Assembly: GCF_020991275.1 (NCBI RefSeq)
Contig: NZ_JAJLQY010000016.1
Coordinates: 62,001-126,000, forward strand
Origin: Actinocorallia sp. API 0066
GTDB lineage: Bacteria; Actinomycetota; Actinomycetes; Streptosporangiales; Streptosporangiaceae
DNA: 64,000 nucleotides
Reading direction: 5' to 3'
Shown: positions 16,985 to 26,143 of the stretch, in pieces
Layout of the letters: every line of letters starts with the position of its first letter
Numbering within the stretch: the stretch's first letter is position 1
The notes under the pieces: model-generated
Told to the model about the DNA's origin: nothing
Databases searched by the model: none
Seen by the model: only the letters and a program-made list of their open reading frames with translations
Translations under genes and position numbers: made by a program

Positions 16985-18019
16985 TCAGGGGTCCGGCGGG
17001 AGGGAGGTGCTGTTGCGGACGATGAGTTCGTGGCCCATGAGGAGGGCGGGGGAGGGGGTTTCGGGGGGGTCCAGGAGGAGGCGGCCTACGGCGCGGCCCT
17101 TTTCGGTTTTGGGTTGGCGGATGGTGGTGAGGCCGGCGGCTTCGGCCTGGGGGATGTCGTCGAAGCCGGTGACGGAGAGGTCGGCGGGGACGGACAGGCC
17201 GGCGTCGCGGGCGGCGCGCAGGGCGCCGAGGGCGATGAGGTCGGTCGTGGCGAGCAGGGCGGTGGGGCGCGGGTCGGCCGCCAGGAGGACGGACGCCGCC
17301 TCGTGGCCGCCGTCGTGGGAGTGGGTGGTGCGACGCACCGCGACGGACGCCCAGTCGAGGCCGAACTCGCGGACGGCGTCCCGGAACCCCGCGAGCCGTG
17401 CCGCGACGGCGCCGGACGTGCCCGCCGCGTCGAGGTCGGGCTCGAACCCGGGCCGTCCGTCGTGCAGGACGCCCAGCCTGCGGTGCCCGAGCCGTAGGAG
17501 ATAGGAGCACAGCTGGTAGGCGGCCTCACGGTCGTCGATGCCGACGAAGGGCACGCCCTCCAGGCGGGGCTCTCCGGCGATGACGTAAGGCAACCGTCGT
17601 AGGCGCAGTGCCTCCAGGGCGGGATGCCCTTCATGCAGACAGAACGCCACAAACCCGTCCACGATGGCCTCGCGCACCGACGCCTCGGCGGCCGTGTCGT
17701 CAGGCCAGGTCATGAGCAGCAGGCTCGTCGACGACGGCTCGGCCACCTCGGCGAGGCCGCGCAGGAACGCCACCGCGTACGGGTCGGTGAACGCGTAGGA
17801 GATCTCCTCGGTGAGGACGACGCCGAGCACACCGGCGCGGCCACGGCGCAGCGTGCGCGCGGCCGGATCGGGCCCCGCGTAGCCGAGCCGCTTCGCCGTG
17901 TCCAGAATCCGGCGGCGCAGCTCGGGATTCAGCTGGTCCGGGCGGGAGAACGCGTTGGACACGGTCGTCCGCGAGACGCCGACCTCTTCGGCGATCGTCT
18001 TCAGTGTGACGCGTGCCAT
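16985..18019 (-). CDS. LacI-family transcriptional regulator
   Basis: 344 residues. The N-terminal LacI helix-turn-helix is VTLKTIAEEVGVSRTTVSNAF, followed by a hinge (DPAARTLRRGRAGVLGVVL) and a periplasmic-binding-like effector domain. It faces away from the structured RNA and small ORF at 18.1-18.5 kb. A LacI-type palindrome 58 bases upstream (18078-18091) suggests it controls itself and that divergent transcript. The ligand is probably a sugar or nucleoside, but no transporter is adjacent. Confidence 0.88.
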   Translation of the reverse strand: MARVTLKTIAEEVGVSRTTVSNAFSRPDQLNPELRRRILDTAKRLGYAGPDPAARTLRRGRAGVLGVVLTEEISYAFTDPYAVAFLRGLAEVAEPSSTSLLLMTWPDDTAAEASVREAIVDGFVAFCLHEGHPALEALRLRRLPYVIAGEPRLEGVPFVGIDDREAAYQLCSYLLRLGHRRLGVLHDGRPGFEPDLDAAGTSGAVAARLAGFRDAVREFGLDWASVAVRRTTHSHDGGHEAASVLLAADPRPTALLATTDLIALGALRAARDAGLSVPADLSVTGFDDIPQAEAAGLTTIRQPKTEKGRAVGRLLLDPPETPSPALLMGHELIVRNSTSLPPDP

Positions 18020-18077
18020 GCGCGAGATCGTATTTCCGCGTTGAATACCCGCACAACCGGCACTACGCTGAACGTGT

Positions 18078-18091
18078 CTGAATCGATCCAG
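18078..18091. promoter_or_regulatory. LacI-type operator candidate
   Basis: CTGAATCGATCCAG is a 14-base palindrome with one mismatched pair and the central CG typical of LacI-family sites. It lies between the LacI gene and the RNA element starting near 18103. Confidence 0.55.
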
Positions 18092-18102
18092 ATCTGAGAT
18101 GG

Positions 18103-18265
18103 CTCACGGAGACGAGGGGCCGCCGGCGGATCGAGGAAGACCACGGGACCCGCCGCCTTCGGGCGGCGTCCGGAGCGGCACCCCATGGGGATGGGGGCCC
18201 GCTCTGTGAGGGCCGGTGGACGACCCCCAGGGGTGGGGAGGCCGTCCACCGGCCACTTCCTTTTT
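18103..18265 (+). ncRNA. Candidate structured RNA with terminator
   Basis: CTCACGGAG (18103-18111) pairs with CTCTGTGAG (18202-18210) in a 9-bp helix with one G-U, enclosing about 90 bases. Inside is a perfect 7-bp stem capped by a C(UUCG)G tetraloop (18151-18168, extendable past a two-base bulge), and GAGCGG/CCGCTC is an alternative pairing. Directly after the closing helix comes a 12-bp hairpin GGCCGGTGGACG/CGTCCACCGGCC (18211-18254) and then TTTTT. I recognise no known riboswitch. It could be a small RNA, or a leader controlling the ORF at 18358. Confidence 0.5.
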
Positions 18266-18357
18266 GGGGCCTTTGTCCCCGGGTCCGCCTGCGCCGGTTA
18301 ACGGGTTGCCGGTGCCGCCCCCGTCCGGCAGGCTGAATCCCAGAAGGGGGCGCGCAC

Positions 18358-18501
18358 ATGCCAGACCAGACCACGGACCAGAGGCCGAAGCCCGTCCCCG
18401 CCGACACCCCGCCACCCCCACCCCGCCCCTCCCGCTGGGCCCTCCTCACCCCGCGCCCCCGCCCCGACCGCCCCCACAACACCCAGGGCGCCGACGGCTG
18501 A
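18358..18501 (+). CDS. Small Pro-rich ORF (47 aa)
   Basis: ATG at 18358 with AAGGGGG 7 bases upstream. The 47-residue product has an acidic/polar head (MPDQTTDQRPKP), a Pro run and an Arg/Pro tail containing RWALLTP, ending NTQGADG. A hairpin follows 27 bases after the stop, giving a complete small transcription unit. There is no signal peptide or membrane segment. I do not recognise the family. It could be a peptide precursor or a chance frame in C-rich DNA. Confidence 0.35.
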   Translation: MPDQTTDQRPKPVPADTPPPPPRPSRWALLTPRPRPDRPHNTQGADG

Positions 18502-18528
18502 CCCACCCCCGACCCCCACCCCCGAGTT

Positions 18529-18562
18529 GTCGCGGAGCGGTCGGCGAGCCGGACTCCGCGAC
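18529..18562 (+). terminator. Hairpin after small ORF
   Basis: A 9-bp stem GTCGCGGAG/CTCCGCGAC with an inner CGG/CCG helix. It lies 27 bases after the stop of the small ORF. Confidence 0.55.
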
Positions 18563-18879
18563 GATCTCGCATGGGTGGACACGCGTCGAGCTCGGGGGCC
18601 GCGCCGGACCGCCGACCGTCGCATCGAGGGGCGTCGCCGGGTGCGCTCGCACGCCAGGCCGCGTCGGGCACACCCGGCGCCACCGCGCCGAGACGTGCTT
18701 CATCTCTCTCGCCGCGCCCGTCTGGGGGTGGTCTTGCGTTGTGGGCATCTGACGCTGTTACGGGGCGGGTGGGATTGGGGTGGGGAGGTGGGGCTGAGAT
18801 GAGATCTGGAAGTGGGGTGGGGAGGGGGGAATGTGCAGTACGCTGCGGGTTTTGTTGGATGTCGAGAGAGGTTGGATTC
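18563..18879. other. Intergenic stretch before mscL
   Basis: About 300 bases with no convincing gene; open frames here lack ribosome sites and homology-like composition. The 3' part (about 18780-18860) should hold the mscL promoter, but I see no clear -10/-35. Confidence 0.4.
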
Positions 18880-19284
18880 GTGTTGGATGGGCTGAAGAAG
18901 TTCCTTTTGCGGGGGAACTTGGTGCAGCTTGCGGTCGCTGTGGTGATCGGGGCGCAGTTCGGTTCGCTGGTCACCCAGTTCGTGAAGTCGTTCATTGATC
19001 CGTTGCTGGCGCTGGTGGGCGGGAACCCGGATCTGAGCTACCTGACGTTCAAGGTGGGGGAGTCGGTCTTCGCGTACGGGGCGTTCCTGTCGGTGGCGAT
19101 CGCGTTCCTGATCTCGGCGACGGTGGTCTACTTCGCGCTGGTGGTGCCGATGGCGAAGCTGCTGCAGTTCCTCGACCGGAAGGAAGAGGCGACCGAGCGG
19201 GACTGCCCGCAGTGCCTGAGCGCGGTGCCGCTCAAGGCGTCGCGGTGCAAGCACTGCACCTCGGAGCTGCAGCCCGCCGCTTGA
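18880..19284 (+). CDS. mscL: Large-conductance mechanosensitive channel
   Basis: 134 residues from the GTG at 18880, giving the family start (V/M)LDGLKKFLLRGN, with GAGAGG 8 bases upstream; an in-frame ATG at 18859 is the alternative. TM1 (VQLAVAVVIGAQFGSLV) carries the pore-lining small residues, and TM2 is AFLSVAIAFLISATVVYFALVV. The C-terminus has a four-cysteine zinc-ribbon-like tail (CPQC, CKHC) found in some actinobacterial MscL proteins. It releases solutes on hypo-osmotic shock. Confidence 0.93.
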   Translation: MLDGLKKFLLRGNLVQLAVAVVIGAQFGSLVTQFVKSFIDPLLALVGGNPDLSYLTFKVGESVFAYGAFLSVAIAFLISATVVYFALVVPMAKLLQFLDRKEEATERDCPQCLSAVPLKASRCKHCTSELQPAA

Positions 19285-19419
19285 CGGCGGGGCGGGTCGG
19301 GCGGGTGGGAAATCTGAAGATTGCCCGGAATCTCCGGAAAATCTGGATACCTGGGTGATCGACCTGTTATCAATGTCCACCGGGGCGCGTCTGCGGCCTG
19401 GAACGGACGGTGGTCAACG

Positions 19420-19851
19420 GTGCGGCACGCGCTCGGGTTCCTGCTGGGGATCCTGCTCATACCGGTTCTCGCCTACGGGATGGCCTGGGGGTACGCGCGG
19501 GCCGGCGCGTCCGTCCACCCGCTCGACCTGACGATCACCGACCGCACCCAGTTCTACGGGGCGTTCGCCACGATGGCGGCGGTCGGGCTGTTCTTCGGGA
19601 TCATCATGATGGCGCGGTGGGCCTCCCCGTTCGTCACGCTCTTTCCCGGCATCGCCTATCTGTACTGGAGCGGCTGGTATCTGGTGGAGCCGCAGAAGGC
19701 CGCCGACCTCGTCGCCCGCGTGCCGCCCAGCGGCGAGCTGGACACCGCGCTGCAGGCGCTGCTCACCTCGGGGTTCTTCGCCCTCGCCGGGTTCGCGCTG
19801 GTTGTCCCGATGTGGTTTCCAGCCCGCTGGCGGCGGCGCTACGAGTACTGA
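19420..19851 (+). CDS. Small polytopic membrane protein of unknown function
   Basis: About 143 residues from GTG 19420 (the frame is open from 19321, so the start is uncertain). Four hydrophobic segments are visible: ALGFLLGILLIPVLAYGMAW, FATMAAVGLFFGIIMMA, TLFPGIAYLYWSGWYLV and SGFFALAGFALVVPMW. It ends RWRRRYEY. No catalytic motif is seen. The 3' end overlaps the convergent ABC ATPase by 13 bases. Confidence 0.7.
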   Translation: MRHALGFLLGILLIPVLAYGMAWGYARAGASVHPLDLTITDRTQFYGAFATMAAVGLFFGIIMMARWASPFVTLFPGIAYLYWSGWYLVEPQKAADLVARVPPSGELDTALQALLTSGFFALAGFALVVPMWFPARWRRRYEY

Positions 19852-20813
19852 TCCTGCGGCGTCCTCCCGTACAGCCGGGTGACGATGTCCTCGATGTCCG
19901 GCTCGTGTAGGGCGATGTCGACGACGTCGTGGGACGCGGCGATCCGGGCGACGACGGACGCGGCGCTGACCTCCGGTGGGATCGCCAGCCACAGCCGTGG
20001 CCCCTCCCTGCGGACGAGCCGGATGCCCTGGGGCGGGACGAGCGGTGTGGCGTCCGGCGCGAGGTCGACGACGAGGGTGCGGTCGGCCGGTGCGGTGGCG
20101 CGCAGGTCGTCGAGGGTGCCGTCGAAGGCGAGCCGCCCGTGGTCGATCACCATGACGCGTCGGCAGAGCCGCTCGATGTCCCCGAGGTCGTGGGTGGTGA
20201 GCAGGACCGTGGTGCCCTCCTCGGTGTTGATCCTGGCCAGGAACTCCCGCACCGTCGCCTTGCTGACGACGTCGAGCCCGATCGTCGGCTCGTCCAGCAC
20301 CAGCAGCTCGGGGGAGTGCAGCAGCGCCGCCGTGAGATCGCCGCGCATCCGCTGCCCGAGGCTGAGCTGGCGCACCGGCGTTCCCAGGAACTCGCCGAGC
20401 CCCAGCAGCTCGGTCAACTCGTCGAGCCGCGCGGTGAACCTCCGCCGGTCTACTTTGTAAAGGTGCCGGATCAGGGCGAAGCTGTCCTTGAGCGGCAGGT
20501 CCCACCACAGTGTCGTCCGCTGCCCGAAGACCACGCCGATGCGCCGGGCCAGCTCCGCCCGCCGCCGCGCCGGATCGAGCCCCGCGACCCTGACGACGCC
20601 CTCCGACGCGCTCAGGATCCCCGTCAGCATCTTGATCGTTGTGCTCTTGCCCGCCCCGTTGGGCCCGAGATACCCCACGAACTCCCCGGCCGCCACGGTG
20701 AACGACATCCGCTCCACCGCCGTCACCACCTTCCGCTCCCGCCGCAACCCGCCGCGCTTCCCGTAGACCACGAACCGCTTCGAGACCCCGTCCAGCAGAA
20801 TCACGCGCCCCAC
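19839..20813 (-). CDS. ABC-2 exporter ATP-binding protein
   Basis: 324 residues. Walker A GPNGAGKSTT, Q-loop VVFGQRTTLWWD, signature LSLGQRMR, Walker B LLVLDEPTIGLD and switch His TTHDL are all present. The FGQRTTLWWD variant and the C-terminal extension match ATPases that pair with DUF990-type ABC-2 permeases, and two such permeases lie 2.2-3.7 kb upstream on the same strand (23006-24572). The transported compound is unknown. Confidence 0.87.
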   Translation of the reverse strand: MGRVILLDGVSKRFVVYGKRGGLRRERKVVTAVERMSFTVAAGEFVGYLGPNGAGKSTTIKMLTGILSASEGVVRVAGLDPARRRAELARRIGVVFGQRTTLWWDLPLKDSFALIRHLYKVDRRRFTARLDELTELLGLGEFLGTPVRQLSLGQRMRGDLTAALLHSPELLVLDEPTIGLDVVSKATVREFLARINTEEGTTVLLTTHDLGDIERLCRRVMVIDHGRLAFDGTLDDLRATAPADRTLVVDLAPDATPLVPPQGIRLVRREGPRLWLAIPPEVSAASVVARIAASHDVVDIALHEPDIEDIVTRLYGRTPQDQYS

Positions 20814-21008
20814 CCCCGAAAAACCCGGCGTCCGCGAACCCCGGCCGACCCCGAAACCTCAACCGTCGCCACCCTCCCACCGTTCGCGCGACCCGTCCAC
20901 CTCCCCCACAGCCACACCCGCCTCCCCCCAAAGCAACCATCCACTTACCCTCAGTAACATCCTGTCGTCGCCCGAGACGCCGACGGGGGTGTCGGCGGTC
21001 GAGCGGGC

Positions 21009-21350
21009 TCAGTTCGGGTGGGGCCGTTTGACGATGCGGTGGACGGCGGCGGCGGTGATGGCGGGGTGGGTGGCGGGCGAGATGGGGGTGCCGCCCGCGT
21101 GGGTGAACCAGAGGCGGCCGCCGTCGTCCGCGCGGGTGTGGCACCAGACCTCGACCGTGGGGGAGCCGTCGCGGGTGGCGGTGAGGTGCCAGTGGGCGGT
21201 GTGGACGGTGAGGCCCTGACGACGCAGGAGGCGGGCGAGACGCTCCAGGGCCGCCCGTCGGGAGGCGGACGGGTCGTCGGCGGCGGTGGTGCAGGCGGCG
21301 TCCGCTTCGGGCACGGCGGAGCTCCTCTCCGTCGGTACGCAAGGGGGCAT
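21009..21350 (-). CDS. Small hypothetical protein in the HTH module
   Basis: 113 residues from ATG 21350. It has an acidic-polar lead, then a helix (RRAALERLARLLRRQGLTVHT) and a beta-rich part (VEVWCHTRADDGGRLWFTHAGG). Similar small proteins are common beside DUF5753-type HTH regulators in actinobacteria. No function is assigned. It lies downstream of the HTH gene on the same strand. Confidence 0.6.
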   Translation of the reverse strand: MPPCVPTERSSAVPEADAACTTAADDPSASRRAALERLARLLRRQGLTVHTAHWHLTATRDGSPTVEVWCHTRADDGGRLWFTHAGGTPISPATHPAITAAAVHRIVKRPHPN

Positions 21351-21519
21351 CACCACGAACGTTAATTTTCGGACGTTTCGCCACAGGAGGGGTGTGCCAA
21401 AGTGTGGCCCCTCAGTTTCGTCACCCCGTGCCACTGCGCCGTCCCACACGGCGTTCGCCCCGCCCGACAGCTGCCAAGACGGCCCACGAAGGGCACAGAA
21501 GGCGCCTGAAGCGACACAC

Positions 21520-22377
21520 TCAGCTGAAGGTCTTGAGCGCCTTCTCGATGAGCCCGCGCGCCGCGTCGTCACGCACCGCGATCGCCGCCAGGTCGGTGAA
21601 CGCGTCCGAGTACCGCTCGACCTCGGTGGGCGCCGTCACCGCCACCTCGGCCGACAGCAGCTCGACGTCCACCCGTTCCCCGTCGTAGAGGATGAACGTC
21701 TCCAGCACCCACTGACGCGCCCTGTCCGCGCCCATCGGGATGACGAGGACCGTCACCCGGGGCGTCGTCACGGCCTCCAGAAGGCGGGTGAGCTGCTCCC
21801 GCATCGCCGCGCGCCCTCCGTGCCCGTAGTACAGGACGGACTCCTCCAGGACGAACGTGAAGCGGTGCCCCGGTGTGCGCATCACGCGCTGCCGGGCGAG
21901 CCGTGCCTCGACGGCCTCCGCGACGTCGTTGGGGGTGCCGAACCGTTCGGTGATGGAGGTGAGGAGCGCCGTCGCGTAGCCGCGGGTCTGGAGCATCCCG
22001 GGAACCACCTGGGAGGCGTAGACGCGCAGGTGCTCTGTCCGCTCGTACAGGGGCACCTTGGCGATCTGGAGGCGGCGCAGGCCGGCCCGCTGGGTGCGCT
22101 TCCACTCGACGTAGACGCCCTCGGCGGTGCGGAGCTCGGCGAGGAGGTCCTCGATCCGGTCGTCGGCGGCGCAGACCCGGCACCAGGTTCTGATGACCTC
22201 GGGGGTGGCGGCGCGCACGCCGTGCTCGATCTTGGAGACGCGGGTGCGGTCCCAGCCCGCGGCCGCGGCGAGCGCGAGCGCGGTGAGCCCCGCGTCCTGG
22301 CGGATCTCCCGCAGCCGGTCGGCGACGGCCTGCCGGGCGGCCTGCGCGGGGGGATACGGAGACGGTCGCTGCGGCAT
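21520..22377 (-). CDS. XRE-type HTH regulator with DUF5753 (Scr1/BldB-partner-like)
   Basis: 285 residues. An XRE helix-turn-helix lies near residues 18-75 (AGLTALALAAAAGWDRTRVSKIEHG). The C-terminal DUF5753 domain includes YERTEHLRVYASQVVPGMLQT, VLEESVLYYGHGG and VIPMGADRAR. Actinomycetes hold dozens of such genes, usually next to a small partner protein and affecting development or antibiotic production; some are treated as toxin-antitoxin-like. The partner here is probably the gene at 22457. Confidence 0.87.
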   Translation of the reverse strand: MPQRPSPYPPAQAARQAVADRLREIRQDAGLTALALAAAAGWDRTRVSKIEHGVRAATPEVIRTWCRVCAADDRIEDLLAELRTAEGVYVEWKRTQRAGLRRLQIAKVPLYERTEHLRVYASQVVPGMLQTRGYATALLTSITERFGTPNDVAEAVEARLARQRVMRTPGHRFTFVLEESVLYYGHGGRAAMREQLTRLLEAVTTPRVTVLVIPMGADRARQWVLETFILYDGERVDVELLSAEVAVTAPTEVERYSDAFTDLAAIAVRDDAARGLIEKALKTFS

Positions 22378-22456
22378 GGTGTTCCGGACGGCTCAGCGCC
22401 CGCGCGGGCCGCCGCCCACCCTTGGCGCCCACGCCGCAGGGCCGTGCGCGCAGGGG

Positions 22457-22756
22457 TCAGCGGACGAGGTCTCCGTTTTCGGCTGCACTCAGGGCCTCCA
22501 AGATCAACTTCCGCATGCGCGCGGGGATGCGGACCATCGTCTCCCGCTCGCCCATCGGGCTGTGCCGGGCCGTCGCGGCCCGGGTCGCCGCGTCGGTCTC
22601 CTCATCTCCCTGGAACAGGAGATCGCCGCTCTCGCGGTCGATGAAGAGCGCGGGGCAGTTTCCACCGTTCGTGTTCGGATCGATGCACAGGAAGACAATG
22701 GGCACGAAGGAATCCGGGAATCGACAGCGTGCCCGGCAGGCACAGGGTCTCTCCAT
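22457..22756 (-). CDS. Small partner protein of the HTH/DUF5753 regulator
   Basis: Up to 99 residues; the start is uncertain (ATG 22756 or GTG 22705). The conserved core CIDPNTNGGNCPALFIDRES, then LLFQG, SPMGERETMVRIPARMRKLILEAL matches a small actinobacterial family encoded with XRE/DUF5753 regulators. It is 79 bases upstream of that gene on the same strand. Its biochemical role is not known to me. Confidence 0.65.
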   Translation of the reverse strand: MERPCACRARCRFPDSFVPIVFLCIDPNTNGGNCPALFIDRESGDLLFQGDEETDAATRAATARHSPMGERETMVRIPARMRKLILEALSAAENGDLVR

Positions 22757-23005
22757 CATCCACCCGGGACCGTGTCGCACGTCGCTTTTGGCCGAACCAG
22801 GCCATGGTCCGCGTGTCGTCCGGACTGCGGTGACGCGGGGGATTCCGCAGGTCATAGCGCCCATGACCGGACATGATGCAGCGTGACCTTGTGATTTGAC
22901 ACGTGTCTGCCCTCTGTGCTCGGTAATGTGCCTTCTACTGGTAGGAACGTGATCCATGTTACATTCGTCCGCCTCGTTCGCGTTCACGGCTTTCATCCAT
23001 AAAAA

Positions 23006-23794
23006 TCAGCTCCCCGTCGAGCGGTAGTGCCGCAGCCCCGTCCGCCAGGCGCCCACCGCGGCCAGACAGACGACGACGGCGGCCACCGGCCCCAGGAACC
23101 TGACGAACTCCGGCAGCCCCAGCGGATCGGGGCGCCCGAGGATGTACAGGGACGGCTGCCAGTTGACGAACGCCAGCGGCACCGTGAACGTCACGGCCCG
23201 CACGAGGTCCTGCCCGTAGAGCGACATCGGGTACTGCGTCATCGAGGCGCCGCCCCAGGTGAACGCCTTCGTGGCCTCGTGCCCGGCCAGCAGCGCGAAC
23301 TGGACGGACGCCGCGAGCACCCACAGCCCCCCGAAGAGCACAGCCCCGTTGAGCACCATGAGCACCGTGAGCACGAGGTCGGAGGGCGACAGATCGAGGC
23401 GCGGCACACTCCAGATGAGGACCGCGGCGGACGGAAGCAGCCTGCCGAGCTTGCGCGGCGTGAAGTCCTCGGCGGCGAGCTGCACCAGCGCGCTGACGGG
23501 ACGGATGAGCATCGCGTCGAAGGATCCGGCCCTGATGTGCCTGCCGAGCTTGTCGGTCGAGCCTACGGCGACGTCGCTGAGCGTGAAGGAGATCTGGGAC
23601 GCCCCGTACAGGAACCCCGCCTCGGCGGCGCTGAGCCCGCCCAGGCTCGGCATGTGCGTGAACAGGATGACGATGGCGACGAGGTCGAGCGACGTGCTGA
23701 CGGCGGCGCCCAGGATCATCGCGAGAAGCGTCCCCGGGTACTGGGCGGCGGCGCGCGTCCACGTCCAGGCGAGCAGGAACCATGCCCTAACCAC
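23006..23794 (-). CDS. ABC-2 family transporter permease (DUF990-like)
   Basis: 262 residues with six predicted hydrophobic segments (for example LLAMILGAAVSTSLDLVAIVILF and LGPVAAVVVCLAAVGAW). SFDAMLIRPVSALVQ is a cytoplasmic motif shared with the partner permease (VAIDLHRPADLQ). The start overlaps the previous gene by 8 bases. It probably forms a heterodimeric exporter with 23787-24572, driven by the ATPase at 19839. Confidence 0.83.
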   Translation of the reverse strand: MVRAWFLLAWTWTRAAAQYPGTLLAMILGAAVSTSLDLVAIVILFTHMPSLGGLSAAEAGFLYGASQISFTLSDVAVGSTDKLGRHIRAGSFDAMLIRPVSALVQLAAEDFTPRKLGRLLPSAAVLIWSVPRLDLSPSDLVLTVLMVLNGAVLFGGLWVLAASVQFALLAGHEATKAFTWGGASMTQYPMSLYGQDLVRAVTFTVPLAFVNWQPSLYILGRPDPLGLPEFVRFLGPVAAVVVCLAAVGAWRTGLRHYRSTGS

Positions 23795-24572
23795 CCTGGA
23801 TCACCAGCTTCCGGTGCGCCGCCCCCGTCAGCGCCCTACCGAGGAGGAGAAGGACGACCGCCCAGGCCGCCTGGAAGCCGTACGCCGCTACGAGGTCCCA
23901 GCCTTCGCGCTTGCCCAGGTAGACGTCAGCCGGGATCTGGATGAGCGCCGACCAGGGCAGCAACTGCGCCACGGTGCCCAACGCGCCGGGGAAGACGACG
24001 AGCGGAAGGATCATCCCGGAGAAGAACAGCGAACAGACCATCGCCATCCCCTCGACGCCCCGGGAGTCATGGATCCAGAAGACGGCGAGGGCCACGAGGT
24101 AGCGCAGCCCGAAGGAGACCGCGACGGCGAGCAGCACCGCGACGAGGAAGGCGGCCCACCTGGACGGCTCCGGAAGCAGGATCCCGAAAGCCACCCATCC
24201 CGCGACCATCGGTAGGAACCCGCGCGCGAGAAACGTGTAGGCGGCCCGTCCAAGGTCGTCCGCGAGCCACCACAGCTGGAGGTCGGCCGGCCGGTGCAGG
24301 TCGATGGCGACGTCACCGGTGCGCACCCGTTCGGCGAGGTCCATCCCGCCGAAGATCTGGACGGGTCCGATGAGAGCCTGGGTGAGGAAGCAGAACGTCA
24401 CGGCGTCGGTGACGGTGTAGCCGCCGAGGTGCGGCCGGTACTCCCACAGCGCGATGAGGATGGCCGCCCGGATGAACCCGAAGACGGTGTTCGTGAACGC
24501 CTCACCGAGGGCGGCGAGCCGGTAGGAGGCGTTGCGTCGGAACGAGAACCAGCACACCAGCGCGTACGTCAT
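23787..24572 (-). CDS. ABC-2 family transporter permease (DUF990-like)
   Basis: 261 residues from ATG 24572 (MTYALVCWFSFRRNASY); an upstream ATG at 24611 gives an unlikely 13-residue lead. Several membrane segments and the RTGDVAIDLHRPADLQ motif are visible. It is the first gene of the exporter operon. A hairpin at 24617-24655 separates it from isocitrate lyase. Confidence 0.83.
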   Translation of the reverse strand: MTYALVCWFSFRRNASYRLAALGEAFTNTVFGFIRAAILIALWEYRPHLGGYTVTDAVTFCFLTQALIGPVQIFGGMDLAERVRTGDVAIDLHRPADLQLWWLADDLGRAAYTFLARGFLPMVAGWVAFGILLPEPSRWAAFLVAVLLAVAVSFGLRYLVALAVFWIHDSRGVEGMAMVCSLFFSGMILPLVVFPGALGTVAQLLPWSALIQIPADVYLGKREGWDLVAAYGFQAAWAVVLLLLGRALTGAAHRKLVIQGG

Positions 24573-24616
24573 GGCCCCCCTGTAGCCGTGCGAGCACGGA
24601 CCTTCCAACATAGCGC

Positions 24617-24655
24617 GAGGGGCCCTTCCGGATGCACGGTCCGGAAGGGCCCCTC
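24617..24655 (-). terminator. Strong hairpin terminator after isocitrate lyase
   Basis: A perfect 16-bp inverted repeat (GAGGGGCCCTTCCGGA / TCCGGAAGGGCCCCTC) with a 7-base loop. It lies 82 bases beyond the aceA stop and just upstream of the next minus-strand gene. There is no T-run. Confidence 0.8.
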
Positions 24656-24736
24656 TCAGGGGACCCGCGCGGTGGAGGGGGAGTCACCGCGCGTGTCGGG
24701 TGGCCATCCCCGGGGGTGGGCCCGGGGGGATGGCTT

Positions 24737-26023
<1,287 letters not shown>

Positions 26024-26143
26024 TGTCTTGCTCCCTCGTTTGTCGTCCCCTGGGTGCTATGTCTACGAGTGTGCTTGTCTCGACATCAAGCTTCTACCCG
26101 TAAGTAACAGAAAGTTCTGCCGTTTTTGCGGTACTATCAAGCC
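26024..26143. promoter_or_regulatory. Divergent aceA/regulator promoter region
   Basis: TACTAT at 26132-26137 is a good -10 box for the rightward gene, putting transcription start near the GTG at 26144. TTTTTGCGG (26123-26131) and TTGCGAAG (26153-26160) resemble halves of the RamB site described in corynebacteria. This assignment is tentative. Confidence 0.5.

Noticed and set aside
18094-18099. CTGAGA suggesting a TPP riboswitch upstream of the small ORF
   Set aside because: The second conserved TPP block (ACCTGAtcTGG) is absent downstream and the helices do not match that fold.
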